Part shown: positions 1-5,347 of the stretch, one piece after another
Layout of the letters: every line of letters begins with the position of its first letter
Numbering within the stretch: the stretch's first letter is position 1
Position numbers and translations under genes: made by a program
The notes under the pieces: generated by a model
Told to the model about the DNA's origin: nothing
What the model saw: the letters and a program-made list of their open reading frames with translations, nothing else
Databases searched by the model: none
From: an uncultured Oscillospiraceae bacterium
GTDB lineage: Bacteria > Bacillota > Clostridia > Oscillospirales > Oscillospiraceae
Direction of reading: 5' to 3'
Assembly: GCA_934668285.1 (NCBI GenBank)
Contig: CAKUNB010000086.1
Span: forward strand, 1 to 6,729
Length of the DNA stretch: 6,729 bases

Positions 1-199
1 GACCTACACCGAGCGCAAGCGCGTCCACAACCTCAAGTACTACACTTGGGTTGAGCAGCAGCAGATGGATGTCGCCGACCTCAACGCCCAGTGGTACGAC
101 ACCAAGGGTACTTGGGACGCCGTCCATGCACAGGCGAAGGATCTCGACGAGCTGATCAACGAGTTCAACGAGGCTACCGGCCTGCTCAAGAGTCTGTAA
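1..199 (+). CDS. C-terminal fragment, probable PLP-dependent enzyme (cysteine synthase-like family)
   Basis: Only the last 65 codons are present; the frame starts at base 2 and ends at TAA 197-199. The fragment begins TYTERKRVHNLKYYTWVEQQ and continues with an AQWYD motif and a final amphipathic helix rich in Asp, Glu and Leu. From memory, the pattern HNLKYYTWVEQQ...AQWYD matches the C-terminal tail of long PLP-dependent 'cysteine synthase family' proteins found next to threonine synthase in Clostridia. The PLP lysine and catalytic core lie outside the window, so the activity cannot be checked. That the gene is real is well supported by an open frame with good codon use, a clean stop and a hairpin 12 bases later. 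The family name is a recollection rather than a motif proof. It probably heads the same transcription unit as the membrane protein and thrC downstream. Confidence 0.55.
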   Translation, partial: TYTERKRVHNLKYYTWVEQQQMDVADLNAQWYDTKGTWDAVHAQAKDLDELINEFNEATGLLKSL

Positions 200-211
200 G
201 ATTTGATTCCG

Positions 212-242
212 CCGAGGGGAGGGGAGTTTCCCCACCCCTCGG
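212..242 (+). terminator. Intergenic hairpin, possible weak terminator or attenuator
   Basis: A 14-base arm at 212-225 pairs with 229-242 around a GTT loop, with a single A/A mismatch (220 against 234). The stem is very GC-rich and starts 12 bases after the stop of the upstream gene. The following TTCCGTCTTT is only partly U-rich, and the ribosome binding site of the next gene follows at 253, so leaky termination or mRNA 3'-end protection seems more likely than a hard stop. Confidence 0.55.
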
Positions 243-265
243 TTCCGTCTTTAGGAGAAGAACGA

Positions 266-628
266 TTGAAAAAGCGCTTTCTGCAATGGTTGAAGGGCTG
301 GCTGCGCGACCTGCGCGTCCAGTTTCTCCCGATTCTTACCTCGCTGGCGTTCAGCTTTATGACGATGGCGCTGCTGTTCGTCGCGCTGCTGATTCTCGCC
401 AGTCCGGAAAAGCTCGGCGCTTTTTACTGGCCGGCGCTGCTGGTTTATCTCGGCGCGATCGCTGCGGCGGTGGCGCTGCTGTACCACCGGCGGGAGCTGC
501 GGGAATTCCGCGCGCTGGTGGGGGAGGAGGAATTCTTCCGCATTTACCCGCGCATTCAGCGGCGCGAGGCGCGCAGAAAGGCCCGCAAGGCGCGGAAACA
601 GAATAAAAACCGAAAGGATCCTGATTGA
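266..628 (+). CDS. Small two-helix membrane protein of unknown function
   Basis: A 120-residue protein starting at TTG 266. An AGGAG site at 253-257 lies 8 bases upstream of this start. An earlier in-frame TTG at 203 would force translation through the 212-242 hairpin and has no Shine-Dalgarno, so I reject it. The N-terminus is short and basic/aromatic (residues 1-19). It is followed by two hydrophobic segments at about 23-45 and 53-73, separated by a short polar turn (SPEKLG). The tail (75-120) is strongly charged, and from about 97 on it is nearly all Arg, Lys, Ala and Asn. By the positive-inside rule both ends should face the cytoplasm, leaving a helical hairpin. I recognise no family. The stop at 626-628 lies only 2 bases before the thrC ATG, so the two genes are probably translationally coupled, but its sequence shows no link to threonine synthesis. 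Confidence 0.75.
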   Translation: MKKRFLQWLKGWLRDLRVQFLPILTSLAFSFMTMALLFVALLILASPEKLGAFYWPALLVYLGAIAAAVALLYHRRELREFRALVGEEEFFRIYPRIQRREARRKARKARKQNKNRKDPD

Positions 629-630
629 TC

Positions 631-1878
631 ATGAGAAATGTAAAATGCGGCCGCTGCGTTAAATGCGGCAGGGAATATGAAGCTACGCCGAATCTGACCA
701 ACTGCGAGTGCGGCGGTATTCTGGATATTATTTACGATTACGACTATATCAAGAGCGTTTTTACCAAGGAAAAGCTGGCTGCCCGCGACGATCGTTCCAT
801 GTGGCGCTACCGTGAGCTGCTGCCCGTGGAGGAGACCACGCCCAACACGCCGCTGCGTGTCGGCTGGTCGCCGCTGTACGAGGCCGACCGCCTCGGAAAG
901 CTGCTGGGCATCAAGAAGCTGTGGATCAAGGACGACGGCCAGAACCCGACGGCATCCCTGAAAGATCGCGCCTCTGCCATGGCCGTTGCCAAGGCGCAAG
1001 AGGCGGGCGCGAAGGTCATTGCCTGCTCCTCGACCGGCAACGCCGCGTCCTCTCTGGCGGGCAACGCCGCTGCCGCTGGACTGAAGACCTATATCTTTGT
1101 TCCCGCACGCGCCCCCAAGGGCAAGGTTGCGCAGCTGATGACCTTCGGCGCGAACGTCGTTTCCGTGCAGGGCAACTATGAGGAAACCTTTGAGCTTTCC
1201 AAGAAGGCCATTGACCGCTGGGGCTGGTACAACCGCAACGCGGCCATCAATCCCTACCTCTCCGAGGGCAAGAAGACCGTCGGGCTGGAAATCATGGAGC
1301 AGCTCGGCTGGGTCGTTCCGGATTATATCGCGATCTCCGTCGGCGACGGCTGCACGATCGCGGGCCTGTGGAAGGGCCTGAAGGATCTGTATGCGATCGG
1401 CTTTATCGACCGTCTGCCGCGCCTCATCTCCGCGCAGGCCGAGGGCTGCCACCCCATCAACCGCGCCATTGCCGAGAACAAGCCGTGGGAGCCGATGGAA
1501 GAGAACACGCTGGCCGATTCCATTGCCGTCGGTGTGCCGCGCAACGCGGATAAGGCGCTGATGGCAATCCGCGAGTCCAACGGCATCGTCGTCAACGTCA
1601 CCGATGAGGAGATCATGGCGGCGCAGAAGCTCGTTGGCCGCACCTGCGGCGTGTTCGGCGAGCCTGCCGGAGTGACCGGCGCGGCGGGCCTTAAGAAGCT
1701 CTGCGAGGAAGGCGTGATCGGCCCGAAGGACACCGTCGTTTCCGTCATCACCGGCAACGGTCTGAAGGATGTCGCCAACGCGATCAAGTCCTGCGGCGAG
1801 CCGATGAGCTGCCCGAACGACATGAATGCCCTCCTGCGCGAATTCGCCGCGCACGGCATCGATGCGGATTCCATCTGA
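631..1878 (+). CDS. thrC: Threonine synthase with N-terminal zinc ribbon
   Basis: A 415-residue PLP enzyme (fold type II) that converts O-phospho-L-homoserine to L-threonine in the cytoplasm. The N-terminus carries a cysteine cluster (C6, C9, C12, then C25 and C27 in CECGG), consistent with the zinc ribbon seen in the longer bacterial/archaeal ThrC type. The PLP-binding lysine is K111 in NPTASLKDRA. The phosphate-binding loop is SSTGN at 133-137 (GNAAS), and the ITGNGLKD motif at about 373-380 is the C-terminal cofactor-ring contact. I chose ATG 631; the AAAGGA at 613-618 is 12 bases upstream. A TTG at 625, 6 bases from the same site and overlapping the preceding TGA, is a real alternative and would add two residues. 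A strong terminator follows. Related PLP lyases (threonine dehydratase, cysteate synthase) are possible, but the ribbon plus SLKDRA pattern favours ThrC. Confidence 0.9.
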   Translation: MRNVKCGRCVKCGREYEATPNLTNCECGGILDIIYDYDYIKSVFTKEKLAARDDRSMWRYRELLPVEETTPNTPLRVGWSPLYEADRLGKLLGIKKLWIKDDGQNPTASLKDRASAMAVAKAQEAGAKVIACSSTGNAASSLAGNAAAAGLKTYIFVPARAPKGKVAQLMTFGANVVSVQGNYEETFELSKKAIDRWGWYNRNAAINPYLSEGKKTVGLEIMEQLGWVVPDYIAISVGDGCTIAGLWKGLKDLYAIGFIDRLPRLISAQAEGCHPINRAIAENKPWEPMEENTLADSIAVGVPRNADKALMAIRESNGIVVNVTDEEIMAAQKLVGRTCGVFGEPAGVTGAAGLKKLCEEGVIGPKDTVVSVITGNGLKDVANAIKSCGEPMSCPNDMNALLREFAAHGIDADSI

Positions 1879-1892
1879 GGAAAAATAATAAG

Positions 1893-1929
1893 ACAGGACA
1901 GGCGGCGGCGCCTGTCCTGTTCTTTATTT
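1893..1929 (+). terminator. Strong, probably bidirectional intrinsic terminator after thrC
   Basis: A perfect 12-bp stem (1893-1904 with 1909-1920) closes a GCGG tetraloop. On the plus strand it is followed by TCTTTATTT (1921-1929). Read on the minus strand, the hairpin is followed by CTTATTATTTTT (complement of 1881-1892), so it can also terminate the convergent small gene, whose stop codon (1928-1930) overlaps the plus-strand U-tract. Confidence 0.92.
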
Positions 1930-2092
1930 ACGGAACATCAGCGGTTTCGGAGAGGTAGAGCTCCTCGGCGGCTTGGAGGGCGGCGGTGAGGACTTGGGCG
2001 TAGGGTTGGGCGAGGGGAATTTCTGATAACGGATCGATGACATCGTCTATCGCGCCGCAGAGGAGGGCGTACATTTTCTGATAATCCGGCAT
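1928..2092 (-). CDS. 54-residue small protein, unknown function, divergent from an XRE regulator
   Basis: On the minus strand an ATG at 2092-2090 opens 54 codons ending at TAA (1930-1928). A GGAG site (2103-2100) lies 7 bases upstream of the start, and an extended -10 promoter lies further upstream. The protein begins MPDYQKMYALLCGAIDDVID and ends with a helix containing LQAAEELYLSE. I recall many short Clostridia proteins of this pattern: an MxDYxxMYxxLxxAxxDAI opening and a C-terminal AxxxxEELYL helix, often near small HTH genes. No function is known to me. It appears soluble, all-helical and acidic, has one Cys (C12), and shows no signal or membrane segment. Placement between a shared terminator and a divergent promoter supports a real gene. 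Confidence 0.78.
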   Translation of the reverse strand: MPDYQKMYALLCGAIDDVIDPLSEIPLAQPYAQVLTAALQAAEELYLSETADVP

Positions 2093-2117
2093 ATTCTTTC
2101 TCCATTTTTAACGTTTT

Positions 2118-2191
2118 TGACCAGTATCACGGACAATCTTCTTGAATATTATACCATAAAATATCCGTGAGATTGTAACCAATGCTGGTCA
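2118..2191. promoter_or_regulatory. Nested inverted repeats between divergent genes, operator candidate
   Basis: The outer pair is TGACCAG (2118-2124) and CTGGTCA (2185-2191). The inner pair is TCACGGA (2127-2133) and TCCGTGA (2164-2170). All four arms are perfect 7-mers and flank the minus-strand -10 at 2148-2153. GGTCAGAC occurs at 2187-2194 and again at 2224-2231, where it forms one arm of GGTCA-GACG-TGACC just inside the regulator gene. The likely binder is the adjacent XRE protein; this is inference from layout. Confidence 0.5.
2148..2178 (-). promoter_or_regulatory. Candidate extended -10 promoter for the 54-residue gene
   Basis: The minus strand reads TGG-TATAAT over 2156-2148: a consensus -10 with the TGn extension. 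The -35 is poor. TTACAA (2178-2173) lies 19 bases away, so recognition would depend on the extended -10. Transcription would start near 2141, giving a leader of roughly 50 bases. One arm of the inner inverted repeat (2164-2170) lies between the two elements. Confidence 0.6.
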
Positions 2192-2212
2192 GACACGGAG
2201 AGACGATGCAGG

Positions 2213-2458
2213 ATGGAGCAAAAGGTCAGACGTGACCGTAATATGGGCGACAACCTGCGTCAGCTACGAAATGCGCATGGGTTGTCACAGGAAAAGCTGT
2301 GCGCGGTGTTGCAGCTTCGCGGGTGCGACATCGGGCGGACGACCTATGCAAAATATGAGGCCGGCGAACTGAATATTCGCGTCAGCGTTCTGATCGAGCT
2401 GAAAAAGTTCTACGATTGCGCGTATGACGCCTTCTTTGAGAATCTTGACACAGAATAA
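2213..2458 (+). CDS. Small XRE/Cro-family helix-turn-helix regulator
   Basis: An 81-residue protein that is almost entirely one HTH_XRE domain (about residues 14-75). It contains LRQLRNAHGLSQEKLCAVLQ (15-34), then the recognition-helix region GCDIGRTTYAKYEAGELNI (37-55), and ends with a helix that includes DAFFENL. It resembles compact regulators with the CDISRTTYAKxExG pattern that are common in Clostridia. There is no second domain for ligand, peptidase or dimerisation, so it should bind DNA as a simple dimer. ATG 2213 has GGAGAG at 2197-2202, 10 bases upstream. The internal ATG at 2243 also fits the domain start but lacks a well-spaced ribosome site. The gene is divergent from the 54-residue gene, with operator-like repeats between, which suggests control of both. 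A terminator begins at its stop codon. Confidence 0.9.
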   Translation: MEQKVRRDRNMGDNLRQLRNAHGLSQEKLCAVLQLRGCDIGRTTYAKYEAGELNIRVSVLIELKKFYDCAYDAFFENLDTE

Positions 2459-2493
2459 ACCGCACATCCCTTTCCTCGGGATGTGCGGTTTTT
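2457..2493 (+). terminator. Intrinsic terminator of the XRE gene
   Basis: A perfect 13-bp stem, 2458-2470 with 2478-2490, closes a TTTCCTC loop and runs into TTTTT (2489-2493). The 5' arm starts inside the TAA stop codon of the regulator gene. Confidence 0.93.
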
Positions 2494-2500
2494 GAAAATT

Positions 2501-2751
2501 GGTGTGCCGTTGGCACGGATTGAAATTCCGCTGCGGCGGGACGGGGGACCCTCTCAGTCACGGCCTTTGGCCGTGACAGGTCTCGCTGCGGCTCGGTCAC
2601 CTCGCGGCTCTGACATGCCACTGGCATGTCATTCACTCCCGCGAGGCCGCTTCGCTACTCCCAGAGGGAGAGCCAAGGCGCTGCGGCGCGGGGTGGGGAC
2701 GGGGGATACGGATTGCCACGTCGCTGCGCTCCTCGCAATGACAAAACGTGG
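2501..2751. repeat. Composite palindromic intergenic repeat element
   Basis: The gene-free stretch 2494-2761 is packed with short hairpins. These are GTGCC-GTT-GGCAC (2504-2516), GTCACGGCC-TTT-GGCCGTGAC (2557-2577), TGACATGCC-ACT-GGCATGTCA (2611-2631), and CTCCC-AGA-GGGAG (2658-2670, extendable by GCT/AGC across one bulge). CCACGT (2716-2721) also pairs with ACGTGG (2746-2751). An 11-base direct repeat GGGACGGGGGA occurs at 2538-2548 and 2696-2706. Three of the four compact hairpins have 3-base loops with a tidy, designed look. The phrase GATTGCCACG...CTCGCAATGACA is one I recall as a common dispersed intergenic motif in gut Oscillospiraceae. Open frames crossing it have no ribosome site and no plausible protein. 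It may be a non-autonomous element or REP-like block; it also occupies the place where a pepT terminator would be expected. Confidence 0.7.
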
Positions 2752-2761
2752 AACGGCGGGA

Positions 2762-3970
2762 TTATTTTGCGGCGTTGCGGAGTAGATGTTTTAGGGTGCG
2801 GACGGCGGATTCCATGTCCTCGACGGGAACATATTCAAAGCGGCCGTGGAAGTTTTCACCGCCGGTGAAGATGTTCGGGCAGGGGAGGCCTTCGTAGGAC
2901 AGGCGTGCGCCGTCGGTGCCGCCGCGGACGGGGACGATGCTGGGCGCGACGCCTGCGTCGAGCATGGCCTGCTTGGCTGCCTCAACGATGTGCAGCACCG
3001 GCTCGATCTTTTCTTTCATATTATAATAGCTGTCCTTGATCTCGACCTGTACGGTGCTTTTGCCGTAGCGGTCGTTCAGCAGGGCGGCGATTTTTGCAAA
3101 CTGCGCCTTTTTCGCCTCGAACTTTGCGCGGTCGTGGTCGCGGATGATGTATTCCAGCGTCGTTTTTTCCACCTCGCCGTGGATGGCGCACAGGTGGCAG
3201 AAGCCCTCATATTTTTCCGTATGCTCCGGTCGCTCGACGACCGGCAGGAGCGCGTGAAATTCCATGGCGATGTTCTGAGAGTTGATCATCGTGTTTTTCG
3301 CGTAGCCGGGGTGAACATTGCGGCCGAGGACGGTTACGACGGCGGAGGCGGCGTTGAAATTTTCATATTCCAGCTCGCCGAGCGTGCCGCCGTCTACGGT
3401 GTAGGCATAGTCCGCGCCGAAGTGCGCGAGGTCAAAGCGATCCGCGCCGCGGCCGATCTCTTCATCGGGCGTGAAGCCGATGCGGATGGGGGCATGGTCG
3501 CCGCCCTCGGCCAGCAGCTCCTCGACGGCGGTCAGAATTTCCGCGATACCGGCCTTGTCGTCCGCGCCGAGGAGCGTTGTGCCGTCGGTGACGATGAGGT
3601 GCTTGCCGACGCTGCGGTTCAGGAGCGGAAAATCCTGCGCGGAGAGGACGATGTGCTTTTCCTCGTTCAAAACGATAGGGTCGCCGGTGTATTCGACGAT
3701 GCGCGGCTTGATTTCAGCGCCGGAGCAATCGGGCGAGGTGTCCATGTGGGCAATCAGACCGATGGCAGGCGCTCCGGCCTTTCCGGAAACCGAGCCGTAG
3801 ACATAGCCGTCCGCGTCCATGCGCGCGTCGGTGATGCCCATGGCCTTCATTTCCTCGACGAGCGCAGCGCCGAGGCGCTTTTGCTTGTCCGTGGAGGGGC
3901 AGGTTTCGCTGCTCTCGTCGGACCGGGTGTCAAAGGTTACATAGTTGAGCAGACGTTCGGATACAGTCAT
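2762..3970 (-). CDS. pepT: Peptidase T (tripeptide aminopeptidase, M20B)
   Basis: A 402-residue cytoplasmic di-zinc aminopeptidase that removes the N-terminal residue of tripeptides; the length is close to the roughly 408 of E. coli PepT. Expected ligands are all visible. H75 and D77 lie in IAHMDTSPD, and the bridging D137 in GADDKAG. The general base E170 and ligand E171 are in TPDEEIGRG, D193 is in TVDGG, and H375 in ENFHGRFE. The region about 205-320 is the dimerisation/lid domain typical of M20. ATG 3970 has AAGGAG 7 bases upstream. It is the second gene after ackA on the minus strand, with a 51-base gap containing a GC hairpin, so it may be transcribed partly by read-through from the ackA promoter. 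No clean terminator follows; the palindromic repeat element begins 10 bases past the stop. Substrate use beyond tripeptides is not readable from sequence. Confidence 0.96.
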   Translation of the reverse strand: MTVSERLLNYVTFDTRSDESSETCPSTDKQKRLGAALVEEMKAMGITDARMDADGYVYGSVSGKAGAPAIGLIAHMDTSPDCSGAEIKPRIVEYTGDPIVLNEEKHIVLSAQDFPLLNRSVGKHLIVTDGTTLLGADDKAGIAEILTAVEELLAEGGDHAPIRIGFTPDEEIGRGADRFDLAHFGADYAYTVDGGTLGELEYENFNAASAVVTVLGRNVHPGYAKNTMINSQNIAMEFHALLPVVERPEHTEKYEGFCHLCAIHGEVEKTTLEYIIRDHDRAKFEAKKAQFAKIAALLNDRYGKSTVQVEIKDSYYNMKEKIEPVLHIVEAAKQAMLDAGVAPSIVPVRGGTDGARLSYEGLPCPNIFTGGENFHGRFEYVPVEDMESAVRTLKHLLRNAAK

Positions 3971-3983
3971 GATAATTCTCCTT

Positions 3984-4013
3984 AAGAAACTGCCCCGCCG
4001 CGCGGCGGGGCAG
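3984..4013 (-). terminator. GC hairpin between ackA and pepT, leaky terminator candidate
   Basis: CTGCCCCGCC (3990-3999) pairs with GGCGGGGCAG (4004-4013) around GCGC, a 24-base perfect palindrome 8 bases downstream of the ackA stop. On the minus strand it is followed by TTTCTT, and the pepT AAGGAG site comes immediately after. The short U-tract suggests partial termination, lowering pepT relative to ackA, or protection of the ackA 3' end. Confidence 0.65.
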
Positions 4014-4021
4014 AGATGAGA

Positions 4022-5218
4022 TTATTTGCAAAGCTCGGCGGTGTCCTGCGCGATCATAAGCTCCTCGTTGGTGGGGATGACCCAGACCTTGACGCGGGAG
4101 TCGTCGGCGGAGATGAGGGCTTCCTCGCCGCGGACCTTGTTGCGTTCGGGATCGAGTTTCACGCCGAGGAACTCCAGACCCTCGCAGATGGCAGCGCGGT
4201 TGGTGATGCCGTTCTCGCCGACACCGGCGGTGAACACGAGGCAATCCAGACCGCCGAGAGCGGCGGCATACGCGCCGATATACTTGCGGACCTCATAGCA
4301 GAACTTGTCGAGCGCGAGCTGGCAGGCTTCATCGCCCTTCTCTGCGCCGGCCTCCAGATCGCGGAAGTCGGAGGAAACACCGTTGGACAGCGCCAGAACG
4401 CCGGACTTTTTATTGAGCATGGTCAGGCACTCGTCAGCGGTCATGTTGTACTTATTCATAATGAACTGTGCAACGCAGGTGTCGATATCGCCCGCGCGGG
4501 TGCCCATGGGAACACCGGCCAGCGGGGACAGGCCCATCGAGGTATCCTGGCACTTGCCGTCCGCGACGGCGGAGAGGGAGGAGCCGTTGCCGAGGTGGCA
4601 GACAATGATCTTCAGCTCGCTGGCGGGCTTGCCCATCAGCTCAATGGCACGCTTGGAGACATAGCGGTGGGACGTGCCGTGGAAGCCGTAGCGGCGCAGA
4701 TGGTCGTTTTCGTAGTACTCCGTGGGAATGGCATAGCGGTAGGCCTTCGGGGGCATGGTCATATGGAACGCGGTGTCGAACACGGCGACCTGGGGCTTGC
4801 CGGGCATGGCCTTCTCGCAGGCCTCGATGCCCATGAGGTTGGCGGGGTTATGCAGCGGGCCGAGGGGGATGCAGTCGCGGATGGCCTGCTTGCACGGCTC
4901 GTCGATGATGCAGGAGGCGATGAACTTATCGCCGCCGTGGAGGACACGGTGGCCGACGGCATCGATCTCATCGACGGACTTGATCACGCCGTATTCCGGA
5001 TCGACCAGAATGGAAAGCACGGCCTCAATGGCCTCGGCATGGCTGGGCATGGGAATGTCGCGGACGACCTTGGTGCCGTTGGCAAGATTCTTGTGCGTCA
5101 GGCGGCCGTCGATATAGATACGCTCGCACAGACCCTTGGCGGTGACGACGCCGGTATCGGGGTCCATGAGCTGGTATTTCAGCGACGAGCTGCCTGCGTT
5201 GATAACGAGAATGTTCAT
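4022..5218 (-). CDS. ackA: Acetate kinase
   Basis: A 398-residue cytoplasmic kinase that interconverts acetyl phosphate + ADP and acetate + ATP, the last step of acetate fermentation. The ASKHA-fold signature is intact. N7, S10, S12 and K14 lie in INAGSSSLKY, R91 in GHRVLHGG, and D148 in FDTAFH. H180 is in YGFHGTSHR, HLGNGSS follows at 208-214, R241 is in MGTRAGD, and the metal-site glutamate is E385 in PTNEE. These numbers fall at or within one residue of those described for the Methanosarcina enzyme. The start ATG at 5218 has AGGAG (5234-5230) 11 bases upstream, slightly long, and a good sigma-A promoter further up. Its usual partner pta (phosphotransacetylase) is not in the window; pepT follows instead. 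The divergent neighbour tmcAL also handles acetate. Confidence 0.98.
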   Translation of the reverse strand: MNILVINAGSSSLKYQLMDPDTGVVTAKGLCERIYIDGRLTHKNLANGTKVVRDIPMPSHAEAIEAVLSILVDPEYGVIKSVDEIDAVGHRVLHGGDKFIASCIIDEPCKQAIRDCIPLGPLHNPANLMGIEACEKAMPGKPQVAVFDTAFHMTMPPKAYRYAIPTEYYENDHLRRYGFHGTSHRYVSKRAIELMGKPASELKIIVCHLGNGSSLSAVADGKCQDTSMGLSPLAGVPMGTRAGDIDTCVAQFIMNKYNMTADECLTMLNKKSGVLALSNGVSSDFRDLEAGAEKGDEACQLALDKFCYEVRKYIGAYAAALGGLDCLVFTAGVGENGITNRAAICEGLEFLGVKLDPERNKVRGEEALISADDSRVKVWVIPTNEELMIAQDTAELCK

Positions 5219-5262
5219 AGTGATCTCAACTCCTGTAAATTCTTGTTTCTTTTTTCTCGCAT

Positions 5263-5286
5263 TCGTGATAGTATTATCGCATACGA
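5263..5286. promoter_or_regulatory. Imperfect palindrome at the ackA start site
   Basis: GTGATA (5265-5270) pairs with TATCGC (5275-5280) with one G/T wobble around GTAT, and flanking TCGT (5263-5266) and ACGA (5283-5286) add outer symmetry. The site coincides with the predicted ackA transcription start, so it could be an operator or the 5' stem of the ackA mRNA. The match is short and AT-rich; chance is possible. Confidence 0.3.
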
Positions 5287-5290
5287 TCTT

Positions 5291-5319
5291 ATTCTATAAT
5301 ATATTTGCGCGGGTGACAA
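5291..5319 (-). promoter_or_regulatory. Sigma-A promoter for ackA
   Basis: On the minus strand TTGTCA (5319-5314) and TAGAAT (5296-5291) are separated by exactly 17 bases; each hexamer has 5 of 6 consensus bases. Transcription would start near 5283, leaving a leader of about 65 bases. TATAAT on the plus strand (5295-5300) overlaps the -10, but its matching -35 (TATTAT, 5272-5277) is weak. Confidence 0.75.
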
Positions 5320-5347
5320 GTGCTTTTTTGGAAATGAGGGAAAAAGT

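Noticed and set aside
203..265. Upstream TTG 203 as the start of the membrane protein
   Set aside because: No Shine-Dalgarno, and the extra residues are encoded by the 212-242 hairpin; TTG 266 has AGGAG at proper spacing.
556..1854. 432-codon open frame on the minus strand opposite thrC
   Set aside because: Antisense shadow of threonine synthase, crossing into the membrane-protein gene; no start signal and no family resemblance.
2501..2751. CRISPR array
   Set aside because: The repeats are different hairpins of unequal length, not identical direct repeats separated by uniform unique spacers, and no cas gene is nearby.
2483..2868. Open frames of 80-100 codons running through the palindromic repeat
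   Set aside because: They cross several perfect hairpins and the end of pepT, lack a ribosome site, and translate to Arg/Gly-rich low-complexity sequence.
2846..3985. 379-codon open frame on the plus strand opposite pepT
   Set aside because: Antisense shadow of peptidase T; no ribosome site and low-complexity composition.
3990..4013. 24-base perfect palindrome as an attachment site or methylase target cluster
   Set aside because: Its position right after the ackA stop and before a U-rich minus-strand run is explained by a terminator-type hairpin.
4016..5299. 427-codon open frame on the plus strand opposite ackA
   Set aside because: It is the antisense shadow of a gene with clear acetate kinase catalytic motifs; the translation is Gly/Ala/Asp-rich with no recognisable domain, as expected from GC-rich codon structure.
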